DNA from: a bacterium
GTDB taxonomy: Bacteria; Myxococcota; UBA727; JAUIJE01
Assembly: GCA_030431455.1 (NCBI GenBank)
Contig: JAUIJE010000009.1
Span: 248,001-312,000, forward strand
Direction of reading: 5' to 3'
DNA: 64,000 nt
The notes below the pieces were generated by a model that saw nothing but the letters and a program-made list of their open reading frames with translations, did not search any database and was not told the origin of the DNA. Shown piece after piece: positions 23,807 through 35,855 of this stretch. How positions within the stretch are numbered: the first letter of the stretch is position 1; every line of letters begins with the position of its first letter. The position numbers and the translations under genes were made by a program.

Positions 23807-23942
23807 GGGTCCACCTCATGTGGCCTCAAAACCGTCGCCGGGCCGGGGCGATTCCCGCCGCGCGCCGGCGGGCCCGTGTGGGATCCCTCACTCAACCCCG
23901 CGGCTTCGGCCCCGATACATGACCTCCCCCACAGGAGGCCGC

Positions 23943-25193
23943 ATGACCAAGATCTCGGGACCCAAACCGCGCCCCGTCGTCCAGCCCACACCCACAACCA
24001 CCCACACCCCCCCGACGACGACCCCCGAGATTTCTGGCCCCGCCGCCCCCCGCCCCCACAGCTTCGAAGCCAGCCGCGCGGCCGAGCGCCAGCGCACCAC
24101 CGGCCACACCCGGGACCTCCCCGCGTCGACGTCGAGCGCCCCCGCGGGCACGCTCCGGGCGGGGGACCTCAACCCGCGCCGCGAGCTGCGCCCCCCCGCC
24201 CGCGAAGGTCTGCGCGGCGGCCTGGGCGACCAGGTGAGCGACGCGCGGGTGCAGGCGGGCCAAGAGGCGGCGCAGGACCTCGCCAACAACCCTGTGTACA
24301 GCGACCCGTCCCGGGCGATGTCGAACATGACCCAGATCGACGACGACCGCGGCGCCAACCGCGGCGGGCACGACAGCTACCGGTGCGGGTCCGCGGCGCT
24401 GACCGCGGGCATCGTGGCCAGCGGCAACCCCGCGGACATGGACCGCGCGGTGGGCCGTCTCGAGGAGCGGGTGCAACAGCTGCGCAGCGAGATTCCCTCC
24501 GACGTCGGCTCGAGCGCGCGCAACATCGACACCATCGGTCCCCGGGAAGAGCTCGACCGGGCCGAGCAGGCGCTGCGCACCCTGAGGTCGCGCGGTGGGG
24601 CCCAACACTGGACCCAGCGCGACCTCAGCACCTTCCAGCAGGCGCTTCACTCCACCGCGGTGGTCGACGACTACCTCGCGCCCCGCACCGGGTTGGGCCG
24701 GACCCAGACGAGCTTGCAGCCCCTCGACCCCGAGGCGGGCATCTCGCTGGGCGCCGCGCGCCAATACCGTGACATGCTGTGGGCGCACGCCCCGACCATC
24801 GACGGACAACAGGCCGACATCAACTACATGCAGACCGCGGCCGGCGGGGGGCACTTCGTGCTCGCCGCCGACGGCGAGGTCGACGGAGCGGGGACCGAAG
24901 CGGGGCAGCGCGTGCTGTACGACCCCTGGCCCGACGAGACCGGCTCGCCCTACTCCGCCGCGAACACCGGTCCGGGCGACACCCACGAGTCCGCCGACCG
25001 CCTGCTTGTCCCCATTTCCACGCGGCGGGAAGCGGCCCGGGCCCGGCAACGGTTCGAAGGCACGCGCCAGCTCGGGCCGCGCCAACGCTGGGCCCGCGAT
25101 CCCGACGTGGACCGGGGGGCGAACCCGACCCCGGATGAGATTCGGCGCAGCCTCGACGAAGCCGAAATCATGCGGCGCCTGACCCGCGACTGA
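23943..25193 (+). CDS. hypothetical protein with a possible papain-like (C39-like) Cys-His-Asp triad
   Basis: The 416-residue product starts at ATG 23943 with AGGAGG nine bases upstream. The first 45 residues are Pro/Thr-rich and disordered (PTPTTTHTPPTTTP) with no signal peptide. RCGSAALTAGI (Cys148) resembles the catalytic-Cys helix of C39/papain-like enzymes ('CGxAALxM'). GGGHFVLAADG (His304) and VLYDPWP (Asp327) match the later 'HFVV...DP' strand pair. Spacing is plausible because of a helical insertion of about 130 residues. The C-terminal 70 residues are Arg-rich and helical. It could be a protease, transglutaminase-like or secreted effector protein; the enzyme call is my inference from three short motifs. 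Confidence 0.72.
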   Translation: MTKISGPKPRPVVQPTPTTTHTPPTTTPEISGPAAPRPHSFEASRAAERQRTTGHTRDLPASTSSAPAGTLRAGDLNPRRELRPPAREGLRGGLGDQVSDARVQAGQEAAQDLANNPVYSDPSRAMSNMTQIDDDRGANRGGHDSYRCGSAALTAGIVASGNPADMDRAVGRLEERVQQLRSEIPSDVGSSARNIDTIGPREELDRAEQALRTLRSRGGAQHWTQRDLSTFQQALHSTAVVDDYLAPRTGLGRTQTSLQPLDPEAGISLGAARQYRDMLWAHAPTIDGQQADINYMQTAAGGGHFVLAADGEVDGAGTEAGQRVLYDPWPDETGSPYSAANTGPGDTHESADRLLVPISTRREAARARQRFEGTRQLGPRQRWARDPDVDRGANPTPDEIRRSLDEAEIMRRLTRD

Positions 25194-25205
25194 CAGGTCG
25201 CGTGG

Positions 25206-27014
25206 TCACGGCTCGTCGTCGGGACAGACCGAGGCGGTGACCGTGACCTCCTGATCGCCGGCCACCACCACGCGGTCGCCGGCGAACACCCCAAACCCGG
25301 TGGCTTCGTACCGGTGGGGGGCGTGCTCGTCCCCCAACCGGCGAATCGTGTAGCCCGTGTGCTCGATGGGTTTGCCCAGCTTGTCGAGGAGAAGCGCCCT
25401 GCTTTCCCGCAGCCCTTGGTGCAGCTCCTCCGCCGGGGCGGTGAGCTGCCAGAGAAACGATCGGACGGTGCGCCGGGCCTCGGCACAGCGCGCCGCACGC
25501 ACCGCGGCGAGGAACGCGGCTTCCCCTGTCGGGTCATGCCGCTGCACGAGTTTGTGCAGAGCCTGCCAAGTCTCGACCTCGCGCCGGTCATCGGCGCCGA
25601 GCGCGAAGGCACTTGGCCCCTCGACCAGCGCGTCGCCGAGGGCGGCCAGGCGCAATCCTTGTGCATCGGTGAGCCGCGCTCCGGCGAGGAACCGTTGGGC
25701 GAGCCGCACGACCTCGCGCTCCTCCGCCGGGGTGAGGGCGGTCGCGTCGCCCAAGGGAAGATGTCGTTTGATCGCGCGGGCCAGCGCGCCGGGGTCGTCG
25801 GTGTGGTCCCGCAGGTAGGTCCAGGTCGCGGCGGCCACGTCGTCGACCCAGCCGCGCCCGTCCGCGCGACCATCCGCCGGGGCAAACGCGCCGATGACCC
25901 GGGCCCAGAGCGCACGGCCGTCGTCGTTCTGTGTGCGGTCGTCGGGGTTTTCATCTGTGCGCAGCCACGCGGCGAGGGTGCCGGCCTCGGACGGCGACAA
26001 AAGAGGCGCGAACACCTCCGGTGGCGGGGCGCTTGGCACCGGACACTCGACGCCGGCATGCACGACGTCGTGGCGGTGATCGATGGTCCATCGGTCGCCC
26101 TCGACGGCGGTTCCGGTGCGTCCCACCGCGGTGGCCAGGAACGACGTCTCCAGGTTGCCGTCGTCGGGCGCGGCGGTGATGGTGATGGTGTAGGGCACCT
26201 TCGCGGGGTGTCCGATGTCGAGCCGGCCGAGCTCGTCGACGTAGGTGTCGTGCTCTCCCCGGTGGCCCTCTTGGGCGATGTAGATCGCCTTCAGGATCGA
26301 CTTGAGCGCGCGCTGGGCGTCCAGGCAAGGAGAGCTGGTGTGGGCGAGCGCGCGGTCCGCGTCGCCGAGGGCGAGGGCGGCCCCGAACAACGCGGCGCGG
26401 ACTTCTTCGTCGGTGGGCGGTCCTTTGGCTGAAGACCCCGCCCGCGCGCGTTCGGCTTCGACCGCCTTGTCGCGCAACACCGCCAAGCGGAGCGCACGGC
26501 CCGGGGACACCCCGGTGGTGCGGACGAGGTCGCGCGCGTGATCGAGCAGTTCGCGCCGCTCGTCGTCGGTGGGCGGGCCCTCGGCGGGCAGCGGGGCGAC
26601 GAACGGCTCTGTCGACCGCAGGGCGCCCGGCGCCGCGTCGAGGTCGTGCGCGATGACCAGGCGCAGCAGCGCGCGGCGCACGTCGCGGTGGGCGAGGAGT
26701 CGTTCGCGCGGGGTCACGTCCAGCCGATTCGGGTCCGGGTGGGCGGCCCGGATCAGGCGCGAAAAGGCCCGGTCCGCGGCCGCGCGCGTGTCCTCGTCCG
26801 GCTCGGATGCGTCGTCGTGCAACAGCGCCAGCATGGCGAGGGCGTCGCGCTGTTCGGCGTCGGTCAGGGCCGCGGGGGAGCGCAGGGCGGGGGGCTTTTT
26901 TGCGGTCCGCTCGGCCGCGCGGTCGCCCGCGCAGGACGTGGTGAGGGCGACGGCCACAAAGAGGGACACCGGCCAGCCGGGAACGGGGCGAAGGGGGAAG
27001 AGCAGGGCGTACAT
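25206..27014 (-). CDS. large hypothetical lipoprotein with a pilin-like segment
   Basis: The 602-residue product begins with a lipoprotein signal (SLFVAVALTTSC). Helical repeats rich in Asp/Arg/Ala fill residues 40-215, with phrases PPTDDERRELLDHAR and PPTDEEVRAALFGAA repeating. At about 220-320, LKSILKAIYIAQEGHRGEHD, TYVDELGRLDIG and VGRTGTAVEGDRWTID look like the globular part of a type IV pilin-like protein, in which a helix is followed by a beta sheet. The rest (330-600) is again helical, ending in a small beta domain. Two Cys flank the pilin-like part. It lies 43 bases downstream of the kinase gene on the same strand and may be co-transcribed. Function is unknown. Confidence 0.72.
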   Translation of the reverse strand: MYALLFPLRPVPGWPVSLFVAVALTTSCAGDRAAERTAKKPPALRSPAALTDAEQRDALAMLALLHDDASEPDEDTRAAADRAFSRLIRAAHPDPNRLDVTPRERLLAHRDVRRALLRLVIAHDLDAAPGALRSTEPFVAPLPAEGPPTDDERRELLDHARDLVRTTGVSPGRALRLAVLRDKAVEAERARAGSSAKGPPTDEEVRAALFGAALALGDADRALAHTSSPCLDAQRALKSILKAIYIAQEGHRGEHDTYVDELGRLDIGHPAKVPYTITITAAPDDGNLETSFLATAVGRTGTAVEGDRWTIDHRHDVVHAGVECPVPSAPPPEVFAPLLSPSEAGTLAAWLRTDENPDDRTQNDDGRALWARVIGAFAPADGRADGRGWVDDVAAATWTYLRDHTDDPGALARAIKRHLPLGDATALTPAEEREVVRLAQRFLAGARLTDAQGLRLAALGDALVEGPSAFALGADDRREVETWQALHKLVQRHDPTGEAAFLAAVRAARCAEARRTVRSFLWQLTAPAEELHQGLRESRALLLDKLGKPIEHTGYTIRRLGDEHAPHRYEATGFGVFAGDRVVVAGDQEVTVTASVCPDDEP

Positions 27015-27057
27015 GCCCCGCGCTTAGCAACCCGGCCCCGGCCACGAAACGCCGTCG

Positions 27058-28488
27058 TCAGCGTCGACGACGACGGGACCGGTCTTTGGGGGGCTGGCCC
27101 GAGCGGATCTGTTTGCGGCGTTGGCGGTGCTCGATTTCTTCGAACCCCCGCGCGCCTTTTTCGATGGTGCGGCCGAAGCCGTCTTTGGCCACCTGGGACG
27201 CGCGCTGCACCTTGTCGCGGGCGGTGAGCAGCTTTTGTTTGCTCGACCCCGCGGAAAACTGCGCCAACACCGTGAGCAGCAGGGGCAGGAAGATCTCACC
27301 GAACGCCACCACGAGCACGGTGCCGAGCACGCCAATGCCCATGCGCGCGCCGGATGTCACCAGCGCCGAGGTCTCGTCGGGTTCGCGCTCGTCATCAAAT
27401 CGGGCGTCGGCTTTGCCCGTGTCCCGGATGACCTCGACCTCGGGCTGGGGCCGTTTGCCCCGGCGCGCACGCCTCTGGTCGCGCTCGCGCTGTTTGGCTT
27501 CGCGGCGCTCTTGCTTGGTGGGTTTTTTGCGCCGACCGAACCAACCCGTCGACGAGGGCCGCGGGGCATCGGCGGGGGTGTCGCGCACCTTGCGGAGGCG
27601 GTCTTGCAACACCTGGCCGGAGCCGGGGCGTTGATCCGGCTCGGGGCTGAGCATCTCGCGCATCACCGTGCGCAGCGGCGCGGACAGGCCGGGGCAGGCC
27701 TTGTCCACGTCGAGGGCGAGGCCCTTGCGCGGTTGCTCGTCGGGGGGCGCGCCGGTGGCGAGACAGAGGATGGTGGCGCCCAATGCATACACATCGGTGG
27801 CGGGGGTGGCGCCCCCGTACAGTTGCTCGGGGGCCATGTACCCGAAGGTGCCGACGACGGTGGACGCGCCCTTGTGCGATTGGGCGGTGACCCCGCCAAA
27901 GTCGACGAGGCAGTGGCGGCCGTCGGCCCGGCGCACAATGTTCTTGGGTTTGATGTCGCGGTGCACGATGGGGGGCTGGATGTCGTGCAGGTGGGTCAGG
28001 ACCTCGGCGATCTCCACCAGCACGCGCCAGAGGTCGGCCTCGCGCAAGGGGCCCTCGCGGTCCAAGAGCACGTCGAGGTCCTCGCCCAGCACGCGCTCCA
28101 TCACCAGGGCCTTGGCCCCGCTGTGCTCGTCGTGGAGCACGTCGATGAAGCGCGGCACCTGGTCGTGCTCGATGGCGGCGAGGGCAAAGATCTCGCGCTC
28201 GAACAGCTCGTGGGCCTTCCAGTCCTTGGCCGTCCCGAGGTCGAACAGCTTGATCGCCACCGGCCGATCGGTCTTTTTGTCCTGCCCGGCGAAGGTCACG
28301 CCCTGGGCCCCGCGGCCGAGCACCCCGGTGATCTCGAAGCGCTCCTGCCACAGGTTGGACGCGAACGGGCCCTCGAGCACCGCGGGGCTGACGTCGATGT
28401 CCTCGAGCGCGGCCTCGAACGCGGCGCGCTGCCCGTCGTTTTTGTACAGCGCGGTGCCGGGCACGTAGGCGAGCGAGGGGGTCACCAT
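27058..28488 (-). CDS. Hanks-type serine/threonine protein kinase with C-terminal membrane segment
   Basis: The 476-residue product has the full kinase domain at residues 50-300: glycine loop GRGAQG, VAIK lysine, HRDIKPKN catalytic loop, DFGG magnesium loop and APEQ activation-segment end. A Lys/Arg-rich coiled linker (about 320-365), an acidic stretch, and a transmembrane segment near residue 400 (GIGVLGTVLVVAFGEIFLPL) follow, then a basic tail. Kinases of this form are abundant in myxobacteria. There is no extracellular sensor domain of note. GATTAT six bases before the ATG and no Shine-Dalgarno suggest a leaderless mRNA. It sits 52 bases downstream of secA on the same strand. Confidence 0.95.
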   Translation of the reverse strand: MVTPSLAYVPGTALYKNDGQRAAFEAALEDIDVSPAVLEGPFASNLWQERFEITGVLGRGAQGVTFAGQDKKTDRPVAIKLFDLGTAKDWKAHELFEREIFALAAIEHDQVPRFIDVLHDEHSGAKALVMERVLGEDLDVLLDREGPLREADLWRVLVEIAEVLTHLHDIQPPIVHRDIKPKNIVRRADGRHCLVDFGGVTAQSHKGASTVVGTFGYMAPEQLYGGATPATDVYALGATILCLATGAPPDEQPRKGLALDVDKACPGLSAPLRTVMREMLSPEPDQRPGSGQVLQDRLRKVRDTPADAPRPSSTGWFGRRKKPTKQERREAKQRERDQRRARRGKRPQPEVEVIRDTGKADARFDDEREPDETSALVTSGARMGIGVLGTVLVVAFGEIFLPLLLTVLAQFSAGSSKQKLLTARDKVQRASQVAKDGFGRTIEKGARGFEEIEHRQRRKQIRSGQPPKDRSRRRRR

Positions 28489-28540
28489 GCAGGAATAATC
28501 ACCCCCTGGCCTTTGTCAGGCCCGATCTGAAGGGCGCCGG

Positions 28541-31624
<3,084 letters not shown>

Positions 31625-31762
31625 GGGAGCTTTCCGCCGGGCGACCCGAACCCGACGGGCAGCCATTTTCGCATTTGTGGGCGCAACGTAGGGACCGATC
31701 GGGGGTCGGTCAAGGCGGGGAGGCCCCTTGACGGTGGGCGCCCGCTCTCGCAAACGCGGGAT

Positions 31763-32251
31763 ATGAAACGGATTCTTGCCCTCGCCGGACTGCTTTTGTG
31801 CGTTGCTTGCCCCGGCCCGGCCGAAGACGCCTGCGGCATGTCCGGGGCCGAGGTCACCACCGATGACGTCGCCGACGGCAACCTGAGCGCGATGCGCGAT
31901 GGCAGCACCTGGCTCGAGCCGGGCAGCTACCGCTTGGAGAACCTCGACCTCACCGCCGGCACCTTGTCCATCCGCGCCGGGGTGGACGAAAACGGCGACG
32001 ACACCGCGTCGCTCATCGCCGACGCGGCTTTTCCCATTTGTGTACAAATCGGCGAGCGCTCCGAGACCGTGGGCGCGGCCAACCTCGTCGACGGCAGCTT
32101 CGTGTCCGGGCCCGATCACACCGGCATGGTGAGCCTGCTCGGGCGCACCGACGACGGGATCTTGTTCGGGCGGTTGCAGTTCGACCTCGCCACCCCCCAA
32201 GGGGACGAGACCTCGTTCACCGACGGCGTGTTCCGCTTGGGCGAGCGCTAG
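31763..32251 (+). CDS. small lipoprotein upstream of mpl
   Basis: The 162-residue product starts at ATG 31763. The signal is LALAGLLLCVAC, lipidated at the Cys, followed by PGPAEDACGM. The mature part is beta-rich and acidic (LEPGSYRLENLDLTAGTLSI and GRTDDGILFGRLQFDLATP), with two further Cys that could pair. No family is recognised. No clear Shine-Dalgarno is seen; TTGACG at 31728-31733 could serve as a -35. The stop TAG shares its G with the GTG start of mpl (TAGTG), so the genes form an operon. It is divergent from secA across 138 bases. Confidence 0.8.
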   Translation: MKRILALAGLLLCVACPGPAEDACGMSGAEVTTDDVADGNLSAMRDGSTWLEPGSYRLENLDLTAGTLSIRAGVDENGDDTASLIADAAFPICVQIGERSETVGAANLVDGSFVSGPDHTGMVSLLGRTDDGILFGRLQFDLATPQGDETSFTDGVFRLGER

Positions 32252-33693
32252 TGCCGCGTCTGCCGGACAAGCTGCGCACCATCCACTTGATGGGCATCTG
32301 CGGCACCGGGATGGGGGCGTTCGCGGGGCTGCTCAAGCAGGCCGGCTACGACGTGCGCGGCTCGGATCAAGGGGCCTATCCCCCGATGAGCGACAAGCTG
32401 CGGGACTGGGGCATCGAGGTGCGCACGCCCTACGCCCCCGAGAATCTCGATCCCGTGTGCGACCTCGTCGTGGTGGGCAACGTCATCCCCGCGAAAAACC
32501 CCGAGGCCACCGCCATGCGGGACCGCGGGCTTGTGCACGCGTCGTTCCCCGAGACCTTCTCCGAGCTGTTCTTGAAGGACCGCCACCCGGTGGTGGTGGC
32601 CGGCACCCACGGCAAGACCACGACGACCACGTTGCTCGCCCACGTGCTGATGGCCGCGGGCCAGGACCCGGGTTTTCTCATTGGGGGCATTCCCATTGGC
32701 TTCGACGAGAGCTTTCGCGTCGGGGGGCAAGGGCCCGACGTGCCGGTGGTGGTCGAAGGCGACGAATACGACACCGCGTATTTCGACAAGGGGCCAAAGT
32801 TCCTGCATTACCGGCCGAAGAGCTTGATGGTCACCAGCCTCGAGTTTGACCACGCGGACATCTACGATTCCGTCGACGAGATCCGGGCACGCTTCGTCGA
32901 GGTGTTGCGCCTCGTGCCCGCGGATGGCCACATCGTGGCCTTCGCCGACGCTCCCGAGGTGTTGCGCGCCCTCGAGGAGGCCAGGCCCCAGGCCCGGGTC
33001 GAGACCTACGGACGCCAGGGCGACATCGGCGCCACCGACATCGTGGACGACGCCGCCGGCCTGCATTTCACCGTGACCTCGTCGGGCACCGCCGGGCCTC
33101 GCTTCGATTTGCCCCTCAACGGCCCACACAACCTGCACAACGCCCTCGGCGCGTACGCCATCGCCCGGGGGCTGGGTCTGTCCGACGAGGCCATCGGCGC
33201 GGGGTTCAAGAGTTTTCCCGGGGTGCGGCGCCGCATGGACATTGTCGGCGAACAAGACCAGGTCACCGTCGTCGACGACTTCGCCCACCACCCCACCGCG
33301 GTGGACACGACGTTGCGCGGGGCCAAGGCGCGCTTTGCCCCCCGTCCGGTGTGGGCGCTGTTCGAGCCGCGCTCGGCCACCAGCTGCCGCAAGGTGTTCC
33401 AGGACGACTACGCGAAGGCCTTCGCGGGGGCGGATCGGGTGCTGCTCGCGCCGCCGGGCCGGGCCCTCGATCCCGCGGTGGCGCTCGACGTCGAGAAGCT
33501 CGCCGCGGACATTTCCGCCCAGGGAATAGAGGCCACCGCGTGCACGTCCATCGACGAGATGGTTCGTTGGGTCATCGAGCAGGCGCCCCCGGGCGCGGTG
33601 ATGTTGTGCATGTCCAACGGCGCGTTCGGCGGCATCCACCAACGATTGCTCGACGGCCTCAGAGGCCGGGCGAAGGAGGCGCCCCCGTCATGA
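32251..33693 (+). CDS. mpl: UDP-N-acetylmuramate:L-alanyl-gamma-D-glutamyl-meso-diaminopimelate ligase
   Basis: The 480-residue product is a Mur ligase-family enzyme that joins recycled murein tripeptide to UDP-MurNAc. The N-terminal Rossmann motif is LMGICGTGMGAFAGLL, the ATP loop is GTHGKTTTTTLLAH, and EGDEYDTAYFDKGPKF is typical of Mpl. GPHNLHNALGAYA and DFAHHPTAV follow in the centre and C-terminal domains. Mpl is preferred over MurC because of the EYDTAYFDK motif and the length. The GTG start is fixed by the one-base overlap with the upstream stop. It implies peptidoglycan recycling. The stop overlaps the next ATG by four bases. Confidence 0.92.
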   Translation: MPRLPDKLRTIHLMGICGTGMGAFAGLLKQAGYDVRGSDQGAYPPMSDKLRDWGIEVRTPYAPENLDPVCDLVVVGNVIPAKNPEATAMRDRGLVHASFPETFSELFLKDRHPVVVAGTHGKTTTTTLLAHVLMAAGQDPGFLIGGIPIGFDESFRVGGQGPDVPVVVEGDEYDTAYFDKGPKFLHYRPKSLMVTSLEFDHADIYDSVDEIRARFVEVLRLVPADGHIVAFADAPEVLRALEEARPQARVETYGRQGDIGATDIVDDAAGLHFTVTSSGTAGPRFDLPLNGPHNLHNALGAYAIARGLGLSDEAIGAGFKSFPGVRRRMDIVGEQDQVTVVDDFAHHPTAVDTTLRGAKARFAPRPVWALFEPRSATSCRKVFQDDYAKAFAGADRVLLAPPGRALDPAVALDVEKLAADISAQGIEATACTSIDEMVRWVIEQAPPGAVMLCMSNGAFGGIHQRLLDGLRGRAKEAPPS

Positions 33694-34235
33694 CCGCACG
33701 CTTTTCTCGACGTGATGTCCTCCTCTCGGGCGCGGCCTTGGCCGCCGGCCCGTCGCTGCTGGTGCCCGGGTGCGGCACCACCTCCGGCGCCACCGGTGAA
33801 GGCCCGCCCCAGGACCCCGAGCACCCCCTGGCCGGTCTCGCGTTGTTCAACGGGGACAACTACGACCTGCCCGACCTCGTCGGCCGCGTGACCGTGCTCG
33901 ACTTCTGGGCGAGCTGGTGCGCGCCGTGCCGCATGGCGTTCCGCTACCTCGACCAGCTCTACCGCACCTTTCGCGCCGACGGGCTGCAGCTCATCGCGGT
34001 CAGCGTCGACACCGACCCCGCGGCGGGGCAACGGTTCCGCGCCCGGCTGCGGCCGCAGTTCCCCACCGCCTGGGACCCCGCGGGGGCGGTGCGGGACCGC
34101 TTTCGGGTCGCGTCGTTGCCGACCACGGTGATGCTCGATGGCACCGCGCGGGTGGTGCACCGGCACGAGGGATTCGACATGCGGTCCCACAAGGTCCTCG
34201 AGACCCATGTCCGCCGGTTGGTGCGCGCGGCGTAG
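33690..34235 (+). CDS. thioredoxin-like TlpA/ResA-family protein with Tat-type signal
   Basis: The 181-residue product starts at ATG 33690, coupled to mpl (ATGA) with GAAGGAGG upstream. The N-terminus SRRDVLLSGAALAAG is a twin-arginine signal; a Cys follows in LLVPGCGTT, so it may also be lipidated. The thioredoxin fold carries the active site WCAPC (Cys77 and Cys80) in VLDFWASWCAPCRMAF, and the cis-Pro is in VASLPTTVM. It should act in the cell envelope as a thiol reductant or oxidant, for example in cytochrome c maturation or repair of other extracytoplasmic proteins. The link to mpl may be only positional. Confidence 0.9.
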   Translation: MTARFSRRDVLLSGAALAAGPSLLVPGCGTTSGATGEGPPQDPEHPLAGLALFNGDNYDLPDLVGRVTVLDFWASWCAPCRMAFRYLDQLYRTFRADGLQLIAVSVDTDPAAGQRFRARLRPQFPTAWDPAGAVRDRFRVASLPTTVMLDGTARVVHRHEGFDMRSHKVLETHVRRLVRAA

Positions 34236-34244
34236 CCGTCTCGC

Positions 34245-35126
34245 TCACACGCTCCCGTTCCACCACGAGGCGTGCCACATCGTCGGGTCGGTCTTGACCA
34301 CGATGATCGCTTTTTCGTTCAGCGCGTCGTCATAGACCACAAACCCGGCGCTGCCTTTGCTGGTGGCGTCCCCGTCGGGGTAGCCCCCGATGCGCACCTG
34401 GTGCGGCCGCAGCGTCGGGCCATCGCCGGTCCTGCGGGCGGACCAGCCCGCGGGGAGATCCAGGTCGTACGAGACCTTGATGCTCCCGGGGAGCGGCCGG
34501 TCGCGCTCCCGCGGGTTCGGCGCGTACGTGACCACCGCGGTGACCGAGATGTTGTCCTGGTCGTAGACCGGCACCCGGGTCTCGGGCGCGGGGCGGCGCC
34601 GGGTCACGGTGGGGGCCATTTCCTCGTCGAGGAAGCGTTGCGCGAGGTCGCCGTAGCGCGCCACGAACAGCGGACTGGCCGAGATCAAATCCCGGATGCT
34701 CTGGCGGTGGATGGTGTGGTCTTGGCCTTGGTGCTGGGCGAGCACCTGCACCATCTCTGCATAGCGGCCGGTGGTGTAGGGCGCGGCGGGCAGGGAGTTG
34801 ATGTCCACCGTGGTCGAGCGTTGGTCGTAGGCCGCGGTGGGGAACGTGGCGGTGAGATCGACCCGCGGCACGTCCGCGTCCGCTCGCACCGGCGCGAACA
34901 GCTTTCCCAATGCCTTTGCAGAGGACCGGAGGTGGCCGGGGAAGAGCGGGTCGTGGGCGACCAGGAGGTCTTCGGCTTCGAGCACGCCGTTGTCGGCCTT
35001 TTCGCGGTCGGCCCGGGCCCGGGCGCGGGCGGGCCCCGACAGCTTGTCGCATTGTTGGGCCGCCTCGGTGAGCGGGCTGTGGGGGCCAAACACGGTGGCG
35101 AGGTTGTGCAGGGTGATCGAGCTCAT
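34245..35126 (-). CDS. hypothetical soluble protein
   Basis: The 293-residue product starts at ATG 35126 with AAAGGA six bases upstream; frames that start further upstream lack support. There is no signal peptide or membrane helix. ARADREKADNGVLEAEDL in the N-terminal helical part has one EF-hand-like loop. The C-terminal 120 residues are beta-rich (VPVYDQDNISVTAVVTYAP and GSIKVSYDLDLPAGW), ending TMWHASWWNGSV. The style recalls the EF-hand-like protein at 14127-15347, but I see no firm sequence identity. It converges with the thioredoxin-like gene, with nine bases between. Function is unknown. Confidence 0.75.
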   Translation of the reverse strand: MSSITLHNLATVFGPHSPLTEAAQQCDKLSGPARARARADREKADNGVLEAEDLLVAHDPLFPGHLRSSAKALGKLFAPVRADADVPRVDLTATFPTAAYDQRSTTVDINSLPAAPYTTGRYAEMVQVLAQHQGQDHTIHRQSIRDLISASPLFVARYGDLAQRFLDEEMAPTVTRRRPAPETRVPVYDQDNISVTAVVTYAPNPRERDRPLPGSIKVSYDLDLPAGWSARRTGDGPTLRPHQVRIGGYPDGDATSKGSAGFVVYDDALNEKAIIVVKTDPTMWHASWWNGSV

Positions 35127-35203
35127 GGCGGGTCCTTTGCGAGAGGGGAACGAACGTCTCGCCACCCCTGTCGCAAGGCCCGCGCCATGATAAAAACCAT
35201 ATA

Positions 35204-35218
35204 AAATCAATATCTTAC
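35204..35218. repeat. AT-rich 15-bp element, copy 2 (first copy at 2186-2200)
   Basis: AAATCAATATCTTAC, identical to the copy at 2186-2200, lies 78 bases upstream of the start of the gene at 35126 and inside an AT-rich patch (35190-35226) that stands out from the GC-rich surroundings. Relative to the neighbouring genes its orientation is opposite to that of copy 1. Confidence 0.6.
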
Positions 35219-35236
35219 AGAAACATTCGGACGCCG

Positions 35237-35268
35237 TGGCGCAAACTTTTGCGAAGCGATTTGCGCCA
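35237..35268 (-). terminator. hairpin after the lipA operon, possible terminator
   Basis: TGGCGCAAA (35237-35245) and TTTGCGCCA (35260-35268) form a 9-bp stem with a 14-base loop, two bases after the stop of the gene ending at 35271. No T-run follows, so it may stabilise the 3' end or work with Rho. Confidence 0.4.
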
Positions 35269-35270
35269 AT

Positions 35271-35855
35271 TCACCCGCGGTCGATGCGCAGCACCCGCCG
35301 CCCGACCACAAAGCCATCCTCTTCGCGGCGCATCTCGACCCGGGTGCCCGAGGCGTACATCAAGCGCGCCCGCCGGCCCACTTCGTAAAGACCGGGCAGG
35401 GGGCCGAGCCAGGAAAAGCGCGGCACCGCGAAGGTCTCGCCGAGAAGGCGGCGCAGGCGGCTGTGGTCGAGGAGCTTTTCGTCGGCGAAGTCGAGCACCC
35501 CGGTGACGATGACCCCACGGGGGGTCAGGGTCGCGAACAGGCCCCGGGCCTGGTCGAGAGCGCCGTACAGGGCGGGCAAATGTCGATGCACAAACAGAAG
35601 CAGCTCGCGGGCTTCGCCCTCGTCGCCGGACACGATCCGGCCCTTTGCGGTGAACACGAACGGCTCATACGCCCCGGCGAACCGCAGCGAAAACGGCGTG
35701 CCCCGGGGCAGCGAAAACAGCACCACTTCGGCGTCCCCGAGGGGGGCATCCGCCGCCTCGGGGGCGGGCAGCGGGGGACGGTCCATGCGCCCCACCCGCT
35801 CGACGAGGGGCAGGATGCGGGACAGGGCCGAGGGGGGCGGGTCTTGGTCGGTCAT
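35271..35855 (-). CDS. hypothetical protein, last gene of the lipA operon
   Basis: The 194-residue product has no signal peptide. The N-terminus is Pro/Ala-rich; from residue 40 on the sequence alternates strands and helices (GDAEVVLFSLPRGTPFSLRF, LLLFVHRHLPALYGALD, GVIVTGVLDFADEKLL). The ATG overlaps the stop of the APH/CMK-like fusion gene by four bases, so expression is coupled. I do not recognise the family. Its persistence next to lipA in other genomes would be the best clue to its role. Confidence 0.8.
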   Translation of the reverse strand: MTDQDPPPSALSRILPLVERVGRMDRPPLPAPEAADAPLGDAEVVLFSLPRGTPFSLRFAGAYEPFVFTAKGRIVSGDEGEARELLLFVHRHLPALYGALDQARGLFATLTPRGVIVTGVLDFADEKLLDHSRLRRLLGETFAVPRFSWLGPLPGLYEVGRRARLMYASGTRVEMRREEDGFVVGRRVLRIDRG

